Source of the DNA: Spinellus fusiger | Taxonomy: Eukaryota; Mucoromycota; Mucoromycetes; Mucorales; Phycomycetaceae | NCBI GenBank assembly: GCA_025094145.1 | Contig: JALLLS010000030.1 | Coordinates: 310,001-374,000 of the forward strand | Direction: 5' to 3' | Length of the DNA: 64,000 nucleotides | Shown here: piece after piece, positions 1 through 9,689 of the stretch | How the letters are laid out: each line of letters begins with the position of its first letter | How positions within the stretch are numbered: position 1 is the stretch's first letter | Position numbers and translations under genes: made by a program | Notes under the pieces: generated by a model | Seen by the model: only the letters and a program-made list of their open reading frames with translations | Database searches by the model: none | What the model was told of the DNA's origin: nothing

Positions 1-95
1 AAGCAGCAGACCCCACCCATAAGGTCTTTTCTACCCGAGATGTAGGGTGAAGTGGTGTGGATGAAGAATGAAAAGAGGGGCGACACTGTGACTGT

Positions 96-205
96 GGTTG
101 TGGTTGCAGTTGTGGTTGCAGTTGTGGTTGCAGTTGTGGTTGCAGTTGTGGTTGCAGTTGTGGTTGCAGTTGTGTCTGAAACTGTGCCTGCAACTGTGCC
201 TGTAG
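96..205. repeat. 12-bp minisatellite (GTTGTGGTTGCA unit)
   Basis: About six near-perfect copies of a 12-bp unit run from about 96 to 174 and decay toward 205. Both strands are open through the array (Val/Ala-rich on +, Asn/His-rich on -), but these frames only reflect the repeat period and I do not call a gene. Bases 1-355 lie beyond the 3' end of the release factor gene and hold nothing else I recognise. Confidence 0.85.
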
Positions 206-355
206 TTGCTGTCTATCATAGGAGACTGATACTGGCCTGTAATGTTGCTTCATGCTTTAAGCAGAAGAAAAAGAGAAAATAAATAGAGTCCGTTTTACAT
301 ATTGAAATTTATAATAAAGCAGTATCTAAAGGAAGAGGAGCCTATCACGTGCTGT

Positions 356-1714
356 CTAGGCCAAGAGAGAGGCAGCCAGGTAGTGTTCCTGCAGTGGTTC
401 AATCACCCGCGAAAGACCCTCTCCTGTCAATACAGGCTCCAGTTCATACAGTGTGAGGTTGATGCGATGGTCAGTGACTCGGTTCTAAGTAAGGGTGGAT
501 GAGGATGAATAAGCAATTCCTTCTTTCTCTTCTCTTTTCTTTTCTTACCTGGGGGAAGTTGTAAGTTCTGATCTTTTCCGAACGATCGCCTGTGCCAATC
601 TGCTGGTTGCGGGAGTTTCTTCTTAATAAATCAGTCTCTTGTCGTGCCACGTCGTATATTTTGGCACGAAGCACCTTGAGGGCCTTGGCTTTGTTCTGAG
701 CATCAACAGTGAGCATGTGGAGCCTAGGAAGAACACCTTACCTTGTGCTGAGACCGTTCGTCCTGCATGGACACTGTTAATCCAGTAGGAAGATGGGTCA
801 TTCGAACAGCACTGTCCGTGGTATTCACATGCTGTCCTCCTGCACCAGAAGCACGGTACACATCAATGCGCAGATCGCTTTCTTTGATTTGGATATCCAC
901 TTCAGTAGGCTGTGGCATCATGGCAACCGTCACCGTGGATGTATGTACTCTTCCTTGAGTTTCTGTTGTAGGCACTCGTTGGACTCTACAGTCGCATCTC
1001 TTGTCAATAGGGCTCTTTTATCTATGTTCCCAAGACCACTTGCCTGTGCACTCCCGTCTCATACCGCAGCATACCAAATACATTCTTGCCTGTAATATTG
1101 ATAATCATCTCCTTGTTCTCCTTGGGCCTATCTGTGGAGCCAGACAGAACTTCCCATTTCCACCTGTTGATCTGTGAAAAGCGCTCATACATACGGGCCA
1201 TTTCACCTGAGAATAGAATCGCCTCATCCCCACCTGCTCCTGGTCTAATCTCAAGAATAGCACTGGCTGCATCGGCCGTGTCCTTGGGAGCCAACTCCAC
1301 CACCAATTGACGCTCAATGTCCACCCACCGGGCAGTCAGTTCCTGCAACTCCTCTTCTGCCAAAGACACTATGCTCTGGTCCTGTTCTGTCAACATCAGC
1401 TGCACCTGCTCCAGTTCCTGCTGACACTGCCTCCACTCACTGTAGAGTCGGGTGGCAGAGGAGAGACTGGAGGCTTCTTTGGAGGCCTTGGTGAGTTCAG
1501 CAGGAGAGAGGGTGTTATGACTGAGCTGCTGTAGGAGAGTGTCGTGGCGCACTGTCATGTGAGCCAGTTTAGACGCCAAGGGTGCGGTTATTCTGCTCTT
1601 CACTGCTAGTGCCAGAAAGCGGTTCATAAGCAGCGTCGTGTACAGCCCAAACCTACCCTGAGTAGAGTACTGTCTTGTGCATTGGAGGAGAGGTCGAATG
1701 AACACCATGGACAA
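356..1714 (-). CDS. MRF1: Mitochondrial peptide chain release factor 1 (class I)
   Basis: Releases finished polypeptides from mitochondrial ribosomes at stop codons. Four exons on the minus strand: 1714-1044, 985-742, 695-549 and 484-356, giving 396 aa. The start at 1714 gives an Arg/Ser-rich, acid-poor N-terminus ([10 protein letters not shown]...) that fits a mitochondrial presequence. Family landmarks are the [11 protein letters not shown] block, then ETGVHRVQRVP across the first junction, then the catalytic GGQ in [16 protein letters not shown]. The DERSQHKNKAKAL helix is restored across intron 2, and [15 protein letters not shown] across intron 3. Intron 1 (986-1043, 58 nt) starts with GC, not GT; it is a GC-AG intron, and the reading frame and family sequence are restored only with that donor. 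Introns 2 and 3 are 46 and 64 nt, GT-AG. It diverges from DCP2 over a 147-bp shared promoter region. Confidence 0.93.
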
Positions 1715-1861
1715 ACAAAAAGGTCTAGCAAACGAGTCACGAAGCCCATCAAATACAGCTCACGGCTCGTCGTCACTTGTAACGTGTTCTCCTCCTCCTC
1801 CTCCTCTTCTTTCTTCTTTCTTTTTTGTTTTTGTTTTTATTTTTGTTTTTGTCTGTCTGCC
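1715..1861. promoter_or_regulatory. Divergent promoter region between mtRF1 and DCP2
   Basis: Only 147 bp separate the two start codons, so both promoters must sit here or inside the 5' ends of the genes. It contains a strong pyrimidine run on the + strand (about 1788-1855, CTC/TTC then T-rich) leading into the DCP2 start. No TATA box is obvious. Confidence 0.5.
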
Positions 1862-3813
1862 ATGCAACCAAGTGTAGTATTAGCCAATGCGTCTTTTGGA
1901 GAAGTCCTTGATGATCTCTCAAGGTAAATAAACAAGAGAAAGAAAGAACTGTCGGTCTGATGAGGGTTGGCTTGTAGTCGTTTCATCATCAACGTACCCA
2001 ATGTAGAACTCAAGTCAGTCGAACGTATCTGCTTCCAAGTAGAACAAGCTCACTGGTTCTATGAGGACTTTGTTAGAGAACTCAAGCCAGACCTTCCTTC
2101 TTTCCAACTCAAGGCATTCTCTGCTAAAAATATCCTTTTTTTTTCTTTTTTCTTTTTTCTTTTTTTTTTCTGTTGTACATAACACATTCTGCATAATCCT
2201 CTTATGCTCTTTTTTTTCTTTTTTTTCTTTTCTTTTCTTTTCCTTAACATTTGTCTTACTTTTCAAGCACTGTCCTTTACTCCACCAATGGGCTCATGAA
2301 CACGAAAAGGCCTATGCAGATTTTATGCAGTACAGATTCCGTATTCCTGTGTGTGGTGCTATTATGATTAATCCTACCATGGACAAGTGTGTCTTGGTCA
2401 AGGGATGGAGTTCAAGATCAGGCTGGGGATTTCCCAAGGGCAAAATTAACCAGGAAGAGGACTATGACTGTTGTGCTGCTCGAGAAGTGCTGGAGGAGAC
2501 AGGCTATGATATCGAGCCACTGTTGAAGGAGCAGGATTATATTGAACTCACCATGAAGGAGCAGAGAATCCGACTGTACATTGTGATTGGTGTGCCTGAA
2601 GACACGGAATTTGTCCCTCGTACACGGAAGGAGATCAGTGTAAAAAAAGAGATGTTGTATGAGTCTCTCTAACTGTAGATCAGCAAATCAAATGGTTTAG
2701 ATTTGATGAACTGCCTACGTACAAGGCTGTCCACAGTACCGTCAGCAACGGTGCAGCTGATAATCAGGCACGGACGGGTGCTTATCGTTTTTATATGGTG
2801 GTGCCATTTGTGAGGTAATTCAATACAAAGACTCTTCTTTTCTTTCTGTTTACCATTGACACATGAATGTATGGACTAGTAAGCTAAAACATTTCCTGGG
2901 TCAGCGTAAAAAGACATCCCGACGACAGCAAGGACAGCAGGAAAAGGGTATACCAAGAGGGGAGGGAGAAACACACGAAACATCTGCCAATGCACCTGCC
3001 AATGCACCTGCCAATGCACTCATGTCTTTGTTGGGGATTCAGCAGGGAGGACGTGGTGTGTCTGCTCTATTTGAGTCAGAAACAAGAGGCTCTTCCCCCA
3101 TGCTATCCATGTCAGTACAAAATACGGTCTCCACAGCCACAGCCACATCTGCGCCCCACAGCACAGCCTCCACAGCACAGCAGGGCCATATCAACAATGG
3201 CCTACTCCAACAGCTGTTTGCTTCTCAACACACAGATACAACCCACCCTTCCGCCTCAATGTCTCCCTTGTCTACTGCCATGCACTCACCCAGCCAACCT
3301 CCACTGACGGCTCACAGGGCTTCCTTTGTAGAAGAACTCCTCAAATCCAGTGCTGGACAAAGACAGCTGCCTCCATCAGATCAGGACATGCCTCCACCTA
3401 CTGAGAGTGCAAGGAAGAATCATCTTCTTCATGCTCTTCAAGGCCATCCACCCACTTCCTTTGCTCCTTCAGAGACCAGTACTCTAATGAACTTATTACG
3501 TGCAGGACAAACACCCCATGGTAATATGTCTGTTATGGGTTCTATGGGTCCAATAGGCTCTATGGGCTCTATGGGTTCTATGGGTTCTATGGGTCCAATG
3601 GGTCCAATGGGTTCTATGGGTTCTATGGCCCCTATGCCTCATCTGCCTCCTATAGGTCCTATGGGTCCAATGCCCCATCTACCTCCTATGGGTCCTATGG
3701 GTCCTATGGGCTCTATGGGCTCTATGGGTCCCATGTACCAAGGACAGCAGTATATGTATCCCCACTATGAGAACTCATTCTCTCATCCTCATCCTCCTCC
3801 TCCTAGCCAATAA
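1862..3813 (+). CDS. DCP2: mRNA decapping enzyme Dcp2 (Nudix hydrolase)
   Basis: Removes the 5' m7G cap, committing mRNAs to 5'-3' decay in the cytoplasm. Five exons: 1862-1923, 1978-2129, 2260-2639, 2684-2814 and 2880-3813, giving 552 aa. The N-terminal Dcp1-binding domain is clear (SSRFIINVP, VERICFQVEQAHWFYEDF). A complete Nudix box lies at about residues 130-155 (GKINQEE...REVLEETGY, matching GX5EX7REUXEEXGU), and Box B-like WFRFDELPTYK follows across intron 3. Intron 2 (2130-2259) appears to be U12-type AT-AC and is annotated separately. The C-terminal tail is disordered. It holds five spaced leucine motifs (LMSLLG, GLLQQLF, FVEELL, HLLHALQ, LMNLLR, about residues 287-450) resembling the helical leucine-rich motifs that recruit Edc3 in fission yeast Dcp2, then a Met-Gly-Ser/Pro repeat (about 458-535). 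Confidence 0.95.
2130..2259 (+). other. Probable U12-type AT-AC intron in DCP2
   Basis: The intron begins ATATCCTTT, matching the minor-spliceosome 5' splice site. It contains TTCCTTAAC at 2240-2248, identical to the U12 branch-site consensus. The putative branch A (2247) lies 12 nt before the terminal AC at 2258-2259, inside the short window typical of U12 introns. Removing exactly this segment joins FSAK-I-FKHCPLL, which aligns without gap to the Dcp2 pattern FSRLLFEHCPLL. The interior is a long T-rich tract, and no GT-AG pair restores the family sequence. Confidence 0.88.
3528..3740 (+). repeat. Met-Gly-Ser/Pro coding repeat in the DCP2 tail
   Basis: Tandem ATGGGTTCT / ATGGGTCC(A/T)-type 9-mers encode alternating MGS and MGP units, interrupted by two PMPHLPP modules. 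The nucleotide repeat also leaves a long open frame on the opposite strand (Thr/His/Arg repeats), which I treat as a shadow. The array is likely to vary in length between strains. Confidence 0.85.
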
Positions 3814-3950
3814 CCAGAAAAGAAAAAGAAAAAGAAAAAGAAAAAGAATCACAACCACAGTGGATACTTATTAAAAGAGAGAAAGATGTGTAGTGTGTGT
3901 AGTGTGTGTAGTGTGTGTGTATGTGTGTGTGTGTGTGTGTAGTGTGCATG
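3814..3950. repeat. Microsatellites downstream of DCP2
   Basis: An AAAAAG run (about 3820-3847) is followed by GTGTGTAGT and GT runs (about 3890-3945). These lie in the short convergent gap between DCP2 and the sorting nexin gene. Confidence 0.85.
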
Positions 3951-3991
3951 GATGTAGATCAGGTATAGAGTTGTGCAAATGTGTGTGTTTG

Positions 3992-5522
3992 CTAAATAGA
4001 AGAGTGGATACTTTGCCATAACATGAGCTTCTGCTTTTCTAGAAAGAGTTGACTCTTGGCATAGTCACGAAGACTAGTGACTATCTGCTTGGACTGATGA
4101 GGTGTTTGTGCATACAAGTCCTGTTGCAAATGGCGGTTCATGGACTCATACCGCCTCAGTCGTTCTCTTTCATGGCGACGTGCCTATCTCCAAGATGAAC
4201 TTGCTGTTTAATTTCTTGGCATGCCTTACATTCTCAAGATCAGCAATGACCCCATTGGCCTTGCCTCTATCAATTGTCACTGAGGATTTGAGACGCTCCA
4301 CCTGTCGTAGGTAGGTCTCTGTTCCTTTGATACTGTGCAAGTAGTCAGTGTGGGCCTCCAGTCTTCTCTGTACTGTATCCTTCTCTCCTGTATAAGTCAT
4401 TTGCCATTGGCTGTAGAACAAACTTGCCTGTCCCACTTGCATCATTTTGATCTGATAATGGGTCTCCTCCTCCAATGTCTCTGCCATGGCTCGTCCCTGG
4501 GTGTCGATGTAAGCCGTACCTCCTCCCCCTTTTCTCTTTCCAATGAGGCCTTACCTGGGATCGCTCAATGCCCGAGAGATGGTCCAAGGCCTTTGTCATG
4601 GATTTATAGATACTGAGAATGTCATTGGAAAAGGGCCATGTCCATCCTAACTTACATGAACAGCTCTGGATTTCTTTCTCTTGCCCCATACACCACCCAC
4701 ACAGAAGCCAGCTCCTCCAATGTCTGTCCCATGACTTTACTCTTTAGCGCCTCCTCATCCACAGTGCTGCTTACCAAAATGGCTATGCTTGACCCTTTCT
4801 ATCTGCTGTAACAGAGACTGGAGAGTGTGTTGGAGAGTGAACAACGACTGGTACTGGGTGGTGGCTGGGTCGGTGTCGTTCATTGCTACCGTGGCTCTGG
4901 GTCTACGGTGCTTTATCAGCTGGGGTCTAAACTGTAGAGTGAATAGAGGTTTTTTTTCTTTTCTTTTAAAAAAGGGCTGCATTATAGTCATAACAATAAG
5001 AATAAGAATGGGACACATTACGCCAGTATCACTCTCTACAAATTCACGCAATCCTTCACTCTGTTGTATGCGTGGATGATGGGTAATATGGTGAAGCCAC
5101 TGCTGCACTCTATACTCTACTCTGTTCTCAATGTCCTCGGGAGCAGCATAGTCGCGAAGTGTAAACCACCAATGTCTGCCTACGATCCGTCCCTGCCTAT
5201 CATAGCGAGGGACGGGACAGTCAGGAAGCACAGGCACCCAGACATCTTCCAGTGTCTCCTCAAGGTGGTGATGGAGTTTTTTCAGCTCACTGTAGTATCT
5301 TGGGAAGCGTCTGTGTTTCTGCTTGTACTTTTGCAGTGTAGCCTAACAGATGTATGTATTTTATTTTATGTCTTAGCAGGGTGTCTTTTTTTTCTTTTTT
5401 TTCTTTGTGAGAGGTGATGACTACTGTCAGATAATTACTCTGGCTTCTATCCAGAACACTGGGTCTTTGCGCTGATAGTCCACGGTTGTAATTGTCAACT
5501 GCACTCCAGAATCACTGCTCAT
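3992..5522 (-). CDS. VPS17: PX-BAR sorting nexin, Vps17-like
   Basis: Probable retromer-associated sorting nexin for endosome-to-Golgi recycling. Seven exons: 5522-5439, 5342-5022, 4931-4775, 4734-4656, 4612-4555, 4496-4230 and 4183-3992, about 385 aa. The N-terminal PX domain (residues about 5-135) includes KDPVFWIEA, RFPRYYSELKKL, the VPVLPDCPVP loop and an ending REFVESDTGF close to the Vps17 pattern (ESDFGY). The remainder is helical BAR-like sequence ending with a stop at 3994-3992; VIADLEN-ARRHERERLRR across the last junction matches the Vps17 BAR region. Intron 2 (4932-5021) is 90 nt, a multiple of three and free of stops; intron 3 (4735-4774) is only 40 nt and is the least certain. 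A splice acceptor at 5547 suggests a 5' UTR intron or a further upstream coding exon. PX-BAR is secure; Vps17 over another SNX is likely. Confidence 0.72.
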
Positions 5523-5546
5523 GAGGTATAGAAGGTATAGATAGAC

Positions 5547-6034
5547 CTGCTTATGAAAGAGAAGAGAAAAGGAAAAGGGGGACTCCGCAGCCTACGAAAG
5601 AGTCGGACTTTCTTTTTCTTTTTCAGATAATATCTTTCTTTAAATGTATTAAAAGAAAACAGCTACAAAATGGTGAGTCTGGGATGAAGCATTTAGAATA
5701 AGCTGTAGTGGATTTGAATGCAGTGGATAGATCCCTTTTTTTAAATATATAAAAAATAAAAAGATAGTACACTAGACTGCATTGGTATATGTGCCTTTTT
5801 GGTGGTGATTTCCTCCAAGTTATTCAATCTGTAACAATTATATCAGAATAGAAGAATGATATATAATTGGATGAAGAGTGGATCCGTACGTGTTTACTCA
5901 CCATAAATACCTTTTGAACCCAAGTCATTAACGACACTACCACATGAATGAAGTGTGTGTGTGTGTGTGTCTTGTTGGATCTTATGCAAAAAGATGTTCT
6001 AATGTTCTAGTAATATATCATATATAAATTCATT
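5547..6034. other. Intergenic, sorting nexin 5' side to CDC4-like 3' end
   Basis: AT-rich, with a polypyrimidine/AG acceptor-like sequence for the minus-strand gene at about 5547-5580, a short GT run (5954-5970) and A/T-rich polyadenylation-like sequence beside the CDC4-like stop. No gene seen. Confidence 0.6.
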
Positions 6035-8276
6035 TTATTCTTCACTCTGATCTTCTAGGCCATAAACACCAAAGTCAAGTACTTGGAAAGAGGTGATATT
6101 CTTCCTGTAAGTGGGGAAATAAGAGGGCAATACGAGTTAAAAACAAACAAAAAACAAACAAAAAACAAGATAGTAGAGAATCAACAGTAAAGGAATAGGA
6201 GAGAGGATGTTTTATTGGTAGAGCGTTGATTCTTCTTCCTTCTCTTCTCTTTTTCTTCTCTTTTCTTTTTCTTCTTTTGATAGCATAAACAACTTACTTG
6301 TGTACTGCAGCCACACAGCGACGCTCGTCAAAGGCCACCCGCCATACACCCCCGACATCCTGAATAAGATCTGCCATGGCCAGTCCTGTCTTAATATCCC
6401 ACATCTTCAACCCGCCCTCTGAACCAGAAATCACTTTATGGTCGTCGTGCTGGAAACAGGTAATGGCTCCCTGATGTCCCGACAAGACATGCTCGCACAC
6501 TCCCGAGTCAGGTGACCATACCCGCAGTGTGGAATCTGCTGCTGCCGACACGAGATGCCGAGAGGTCAGTCCCAGCAGCCCCACAAGAATCGTATGGCCT
6601 GTCAGAACACGCAGACACTCGCCCGTCTTGAGATCCCAAATACGCACTGAATTGTCCATGGAGCCACTCATGCAGTGGTTCCGCTGGGAATCAATGACGA
6701 CGGAATACACCTTTTGTGTGTGTCCCTCGAGGCGGTGGATCCGTCGCCCACTCTCTAAATGCCACACGCCCACCATGTTATCATAGCTGCCACTCACCAG
6801 CACATTTCCATGGGCAGCAATCGCCCGAACCGACTGCGAATGGCCTGTCAGTGTGTGGACAAACCAAGGATTGTGTCCCTGGCCATGGTACTCTGGATCC
6901 CCAGCCACCGGTAGCTTCCACACTCGCAGTGTGGAATCCCGCGAGCCGGTGACAATGAGTGGACACGAGGGCTCTAGTTTGCCATGGACAAGGGTGGGCA
7001 GGACAATCTGGAGACATCGCACGGTGGAGGTGTGGCCTGTAAAGACGTGGGTGCAGACCCCTCGCTCCATATCCCACACACGGATGGTCTTGTCGGTCGA
7101 GCCACTCACCAGGGTGGTGTTGTGGTACTCCAGTGCCCACACCCCCCCTTCATGGCCCTTGAACTCATGTACCAGCTGGCCAGTGGAGGTGGTGTACATG
7201 TTGATAAGAAAGTCGTCGCTCCCAGAGATGATCTTGTCGTCGTCAAACTGCAGACAGGCGACAATGTTGTTGGGATGGCCACTGAACACAGTACGCTTAG
7301 CACGGCCCAGACGCCAGTTCTGCTGGAGAATCGAGTGGCGTCGGTACATGTCTTTGTAGGGATGGAAGGGGAACACGGTGGGGGTGGGTGCAGTGGAGCA
7401 GGTGTAGTTGTCGTGGGCCAACAGTCGCTGCCATGTCTCTGTGTCGGTGTCTATCAGGGTCCGCCAAGAACGGCTCACACAGGCAGCTCTGCACAGGGAC
7501 TGGCTGTCGAGAAGGCGGATAATAGAGAGAGAGAGTTCATGAGGAAGGTGCTGGAGAAAGTCTCGCTTCAGCACAGGCATAATGATGGTGTTGAGGAGCT
7601 GGAGACTGTCCATGGTAGACCATCTGAGGAGCTGGAAGAACACATACTCCTTGCTGGGAGGAGAGAGTGAGTCATAGGCTTTGATCATGGCAGGCAGCTG
7701 CAGCACAGATCGCAGTGTGGTGTTATGTGGTGTGGTGTTATGCGGTGTAGTCTTATGTGGTGTGGTGTCATGTGGTGTGGTGTCATGTAGTGTGGTGTCC
7801 TGGCAGAGTGGTGGTGCTGGTGGTAGTGGTGGTGGTGCTGGTAGGGAGAAATAAGGGTCTCGGGTGCGATCGTTGGGTGTAGGAGAGGGAGATGGAAGAG
7901 CACCCACATCAAAACAAGCAGCGGTCTGATGACGTAGACGGGTTTTCTTGAAGGTAGAAGTAGGTGTGTAGTGGTCACAGGTTGACCGTTTGCGAGGAGA
8001 CCACAGAGACTGGCTGGAGTGGGTGGATGAGTGTTTAGCAGAGACATTGACTCTTTCCACAGGAAGTAGGCCTGCCAGTGGATAGACAAGTGGATAGACA
8101 TGGTGGGTGGTGGGACGAAGAAGAGAAGAGGAGGAGGGATTAGTGGTTATGCGTATATTAGTGGAGGGTGCTTTGGAGTGGGTGGAGGCGGGAAGACTCA
8201 GTGTCGCTGGCATATAACTATCAGACCTCATTACAAAAGAAGGAACACTCCAAGAGAAGTGTATCCACACTGGCAA
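6035..8276 (-). CDS. CDC4: F-box/WD40 substrate receptor of SCF, Cdc4/Fbw7-like
   Basis: Substrate-recognition subunit of an SCF ubiquitin ligase. Two exons: 8276-6298 and 6104-6035, giving 682 aa. The first ~235 residues are low-complexity Ser/Pro/Thr, with a TTPHDTTPHN repeat coded by ATGTGGTGT-like tandem units near 7720-7800. An F-box starts near residue 239 (LPHELSLSIIRLLD...ACVSRSWRTLI). WD40 repeats run from about residue 325 to the end, with GSDDFLINMY, SGSTDKTIRVWD, TGSRDSTLRVWKLP, SGSYDNMVGVWHLESG and SGSMDNSVRIWDLKTGECL, the usual Cdc4 order. The 193-nt intron matters: unspliced, the frame stops at ...CVAAVHK; splicing adds KNITSFQVLDFG, matching the conserved Cdc4/Fbw7 C-terminal strand. 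The start codon is the first in-frame ATG and could be further downstream. Confidence 0.93.
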
Positions 8277-8650
8277 AAGAGGAGAAAGAAAAGAAAAGCC
8301 TGTCGGAGTAGTAATCCGGTATATTCATTGTCCGTTCCCTACATTCCTTTAGGTGGTTGGAAATAAAACACCTGCCCAACGAGGATGGGGAGTGGATGTG
8401 AGTGGATAAAAAGAAAAAGGAAAAAGAATACCATAACAAATAAGGATGAATAAATATAAATCCCAACAGTCAGGGCAGGTGTGGAGTACTTGTATATCTT
8501 GTATCTATCTTATATATCGTATATTATATTACAATAAAAGACAATAGAAGGTCAAATACATACACTCTCTATATACACATGCATCTATCACTGTACACAC
8601 TTCTACTACACTTCTACTACAGGGAATAAAAGTAACACTCTAAGAATACA
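8277..8650. other. Intergenic, CDC4-like 5' side to PCS-like 3' end
   Basis: Promoter side of the CDC4-like gene and 3' flank of the phytochelatin-synthase-like gene. Contains a T/C-rich tract on the minus strand and repeated TATATCTTGTAT-like sequence near 8490-8530. Nothing else recognised. Confidence 0.5.
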
Positions 8651-9689
8651 TCAAGAAAATTCTCCTGCAACTTCTCCATCTTTCTGCACACGATTGGACT
8701 GGGCACACAAAAGACATTTTAAGTGAGGGGTCTGTTTTCCATGACGGAGGAGAAAATAGCCTCGGCTCATGCCGCCTTCTTCTTTCTGTAACATGGCTTC
8801 ATACAACGTATGGCTGTCTATCCACACACTGGGATAGTGTGATTGGGCAACATCCATAATAAGTGTCATTGTATCATGACTATGATGACCACCAATGGGA
8901 CTGAAATGCGCACCTCCCTGCTGTCCTACCCTTGACCGTGTGTAATGAACAACCATTTGGCTATGGGGATCAGAAGTCACATGCTCCAGGTCCATGAGGA
9001 ACTGTTGATACCCCGTCACTGAGGCTCTTTTGGCTTGGACATGACAGTGTGACTGGGCAAGACAGTAGAATTCATCAAAGGGCATTCCCTGCTGGCAGAT
9101 CCTTTCTGTAGGAGAACATGTCTTTATCTGTTCTCCAGAATACCACCGCCAGATACCCTTCCATCTGCGCTTGGGATCAATATCAAGTGCATTGAGTGTC
9201 ATAGCCACTAAATAATAATAATAATAATAGGGAGAAAGGAAAAAAGAATAAGTCTACACAGTCATAAAAGTATAAAGAGTATACTCTACTTTAATCTAAT
9301 CTAATCTACTCTATAGAATAGACTCAGTCGGGCTTACATGAACTCACACCTGGTGGGATGGTAGGAGAAGGAGTGGAGAGATTTCCCATAAGCTTAAAGA
9401 AACTCTCTGCTTGGCCTTGGTCCATGGCTTCTCTAAACAGTCTTTTGCCTTCTGTCGATGTGAAAATAACGCTGTTGATATGAGAAGGAGGTTGAAATGG
9501 ATAGACAGAAGACGAAAGAGAAGAGTTGATAATGGTAGTGACTTGGCGGTGGTAATGAGGGATTGTAGAACATAGACTGGGAGTGAGTGCGTTGATCTGC
9601 TTAGGATATTTGGGTGCAAGAAGATTCAATAATTTTGAGTGTCTGGGAAATGAAAACATTGAAAGAGTCAATAAGATGGAAAGATACAC
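8651..9689 (-). CDS. Phytochelatin-synthase-like protein without the catalytic Cys
   Basis: Member of the phytochelatin synthase papain-like fold family, which makes metal-binding (gamma-Glu-Cys)n peptides from glutathione. Two exons: 9689-9338 and 9207-8651, about 302 aa. Matches are FTSTEGKRLFREAM, ESFFKLM, LAMTLNALDIDPKRRWKG, WRWYS, AHFSPIGG (catalytic His) and LIMDVAQSHYP (catalytic Asp). The family active site is (E/Q)PAYCGLASL. Here the aligned stretch reads TIPPGVSSL, so proline stands where the nucleophilic Cys should be; the other two triad residues remain. The 130-nt intron 9208-9337 interrupts just after this point, and neither usable donor nor the intron sequence supplies a Cys-Gly. 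The protein may therefore be catalytically dead or altered in role. The first ~40 residues and the start at 9689 are uncertain. Confidence 0.82.

Noticed and set aside
31..282. Repetitive Asn/His and Val/Ala frames at the left edge
   Set aside because: Produced by the 12-bp minisatellite period; no start, splice or composition support.
3496..3678. Minus-strand Thr/His/Arg repeat frame
   Set aside because: Antisense shadow of the Met-Gly coding repeat in DCP2.
5668..6172. A + strand exon-like segment (ATG|GTGAGT near 5670 and CTTCTAG|GCCATAAACACC near 6058) suggesting a small spliced gene
   Set aside because: It is the reverse complement of the last CDC4-like exon (6104-6035), whose splicing restores the conserved Cdc4 C-terminus; the + strand reading matches no family.
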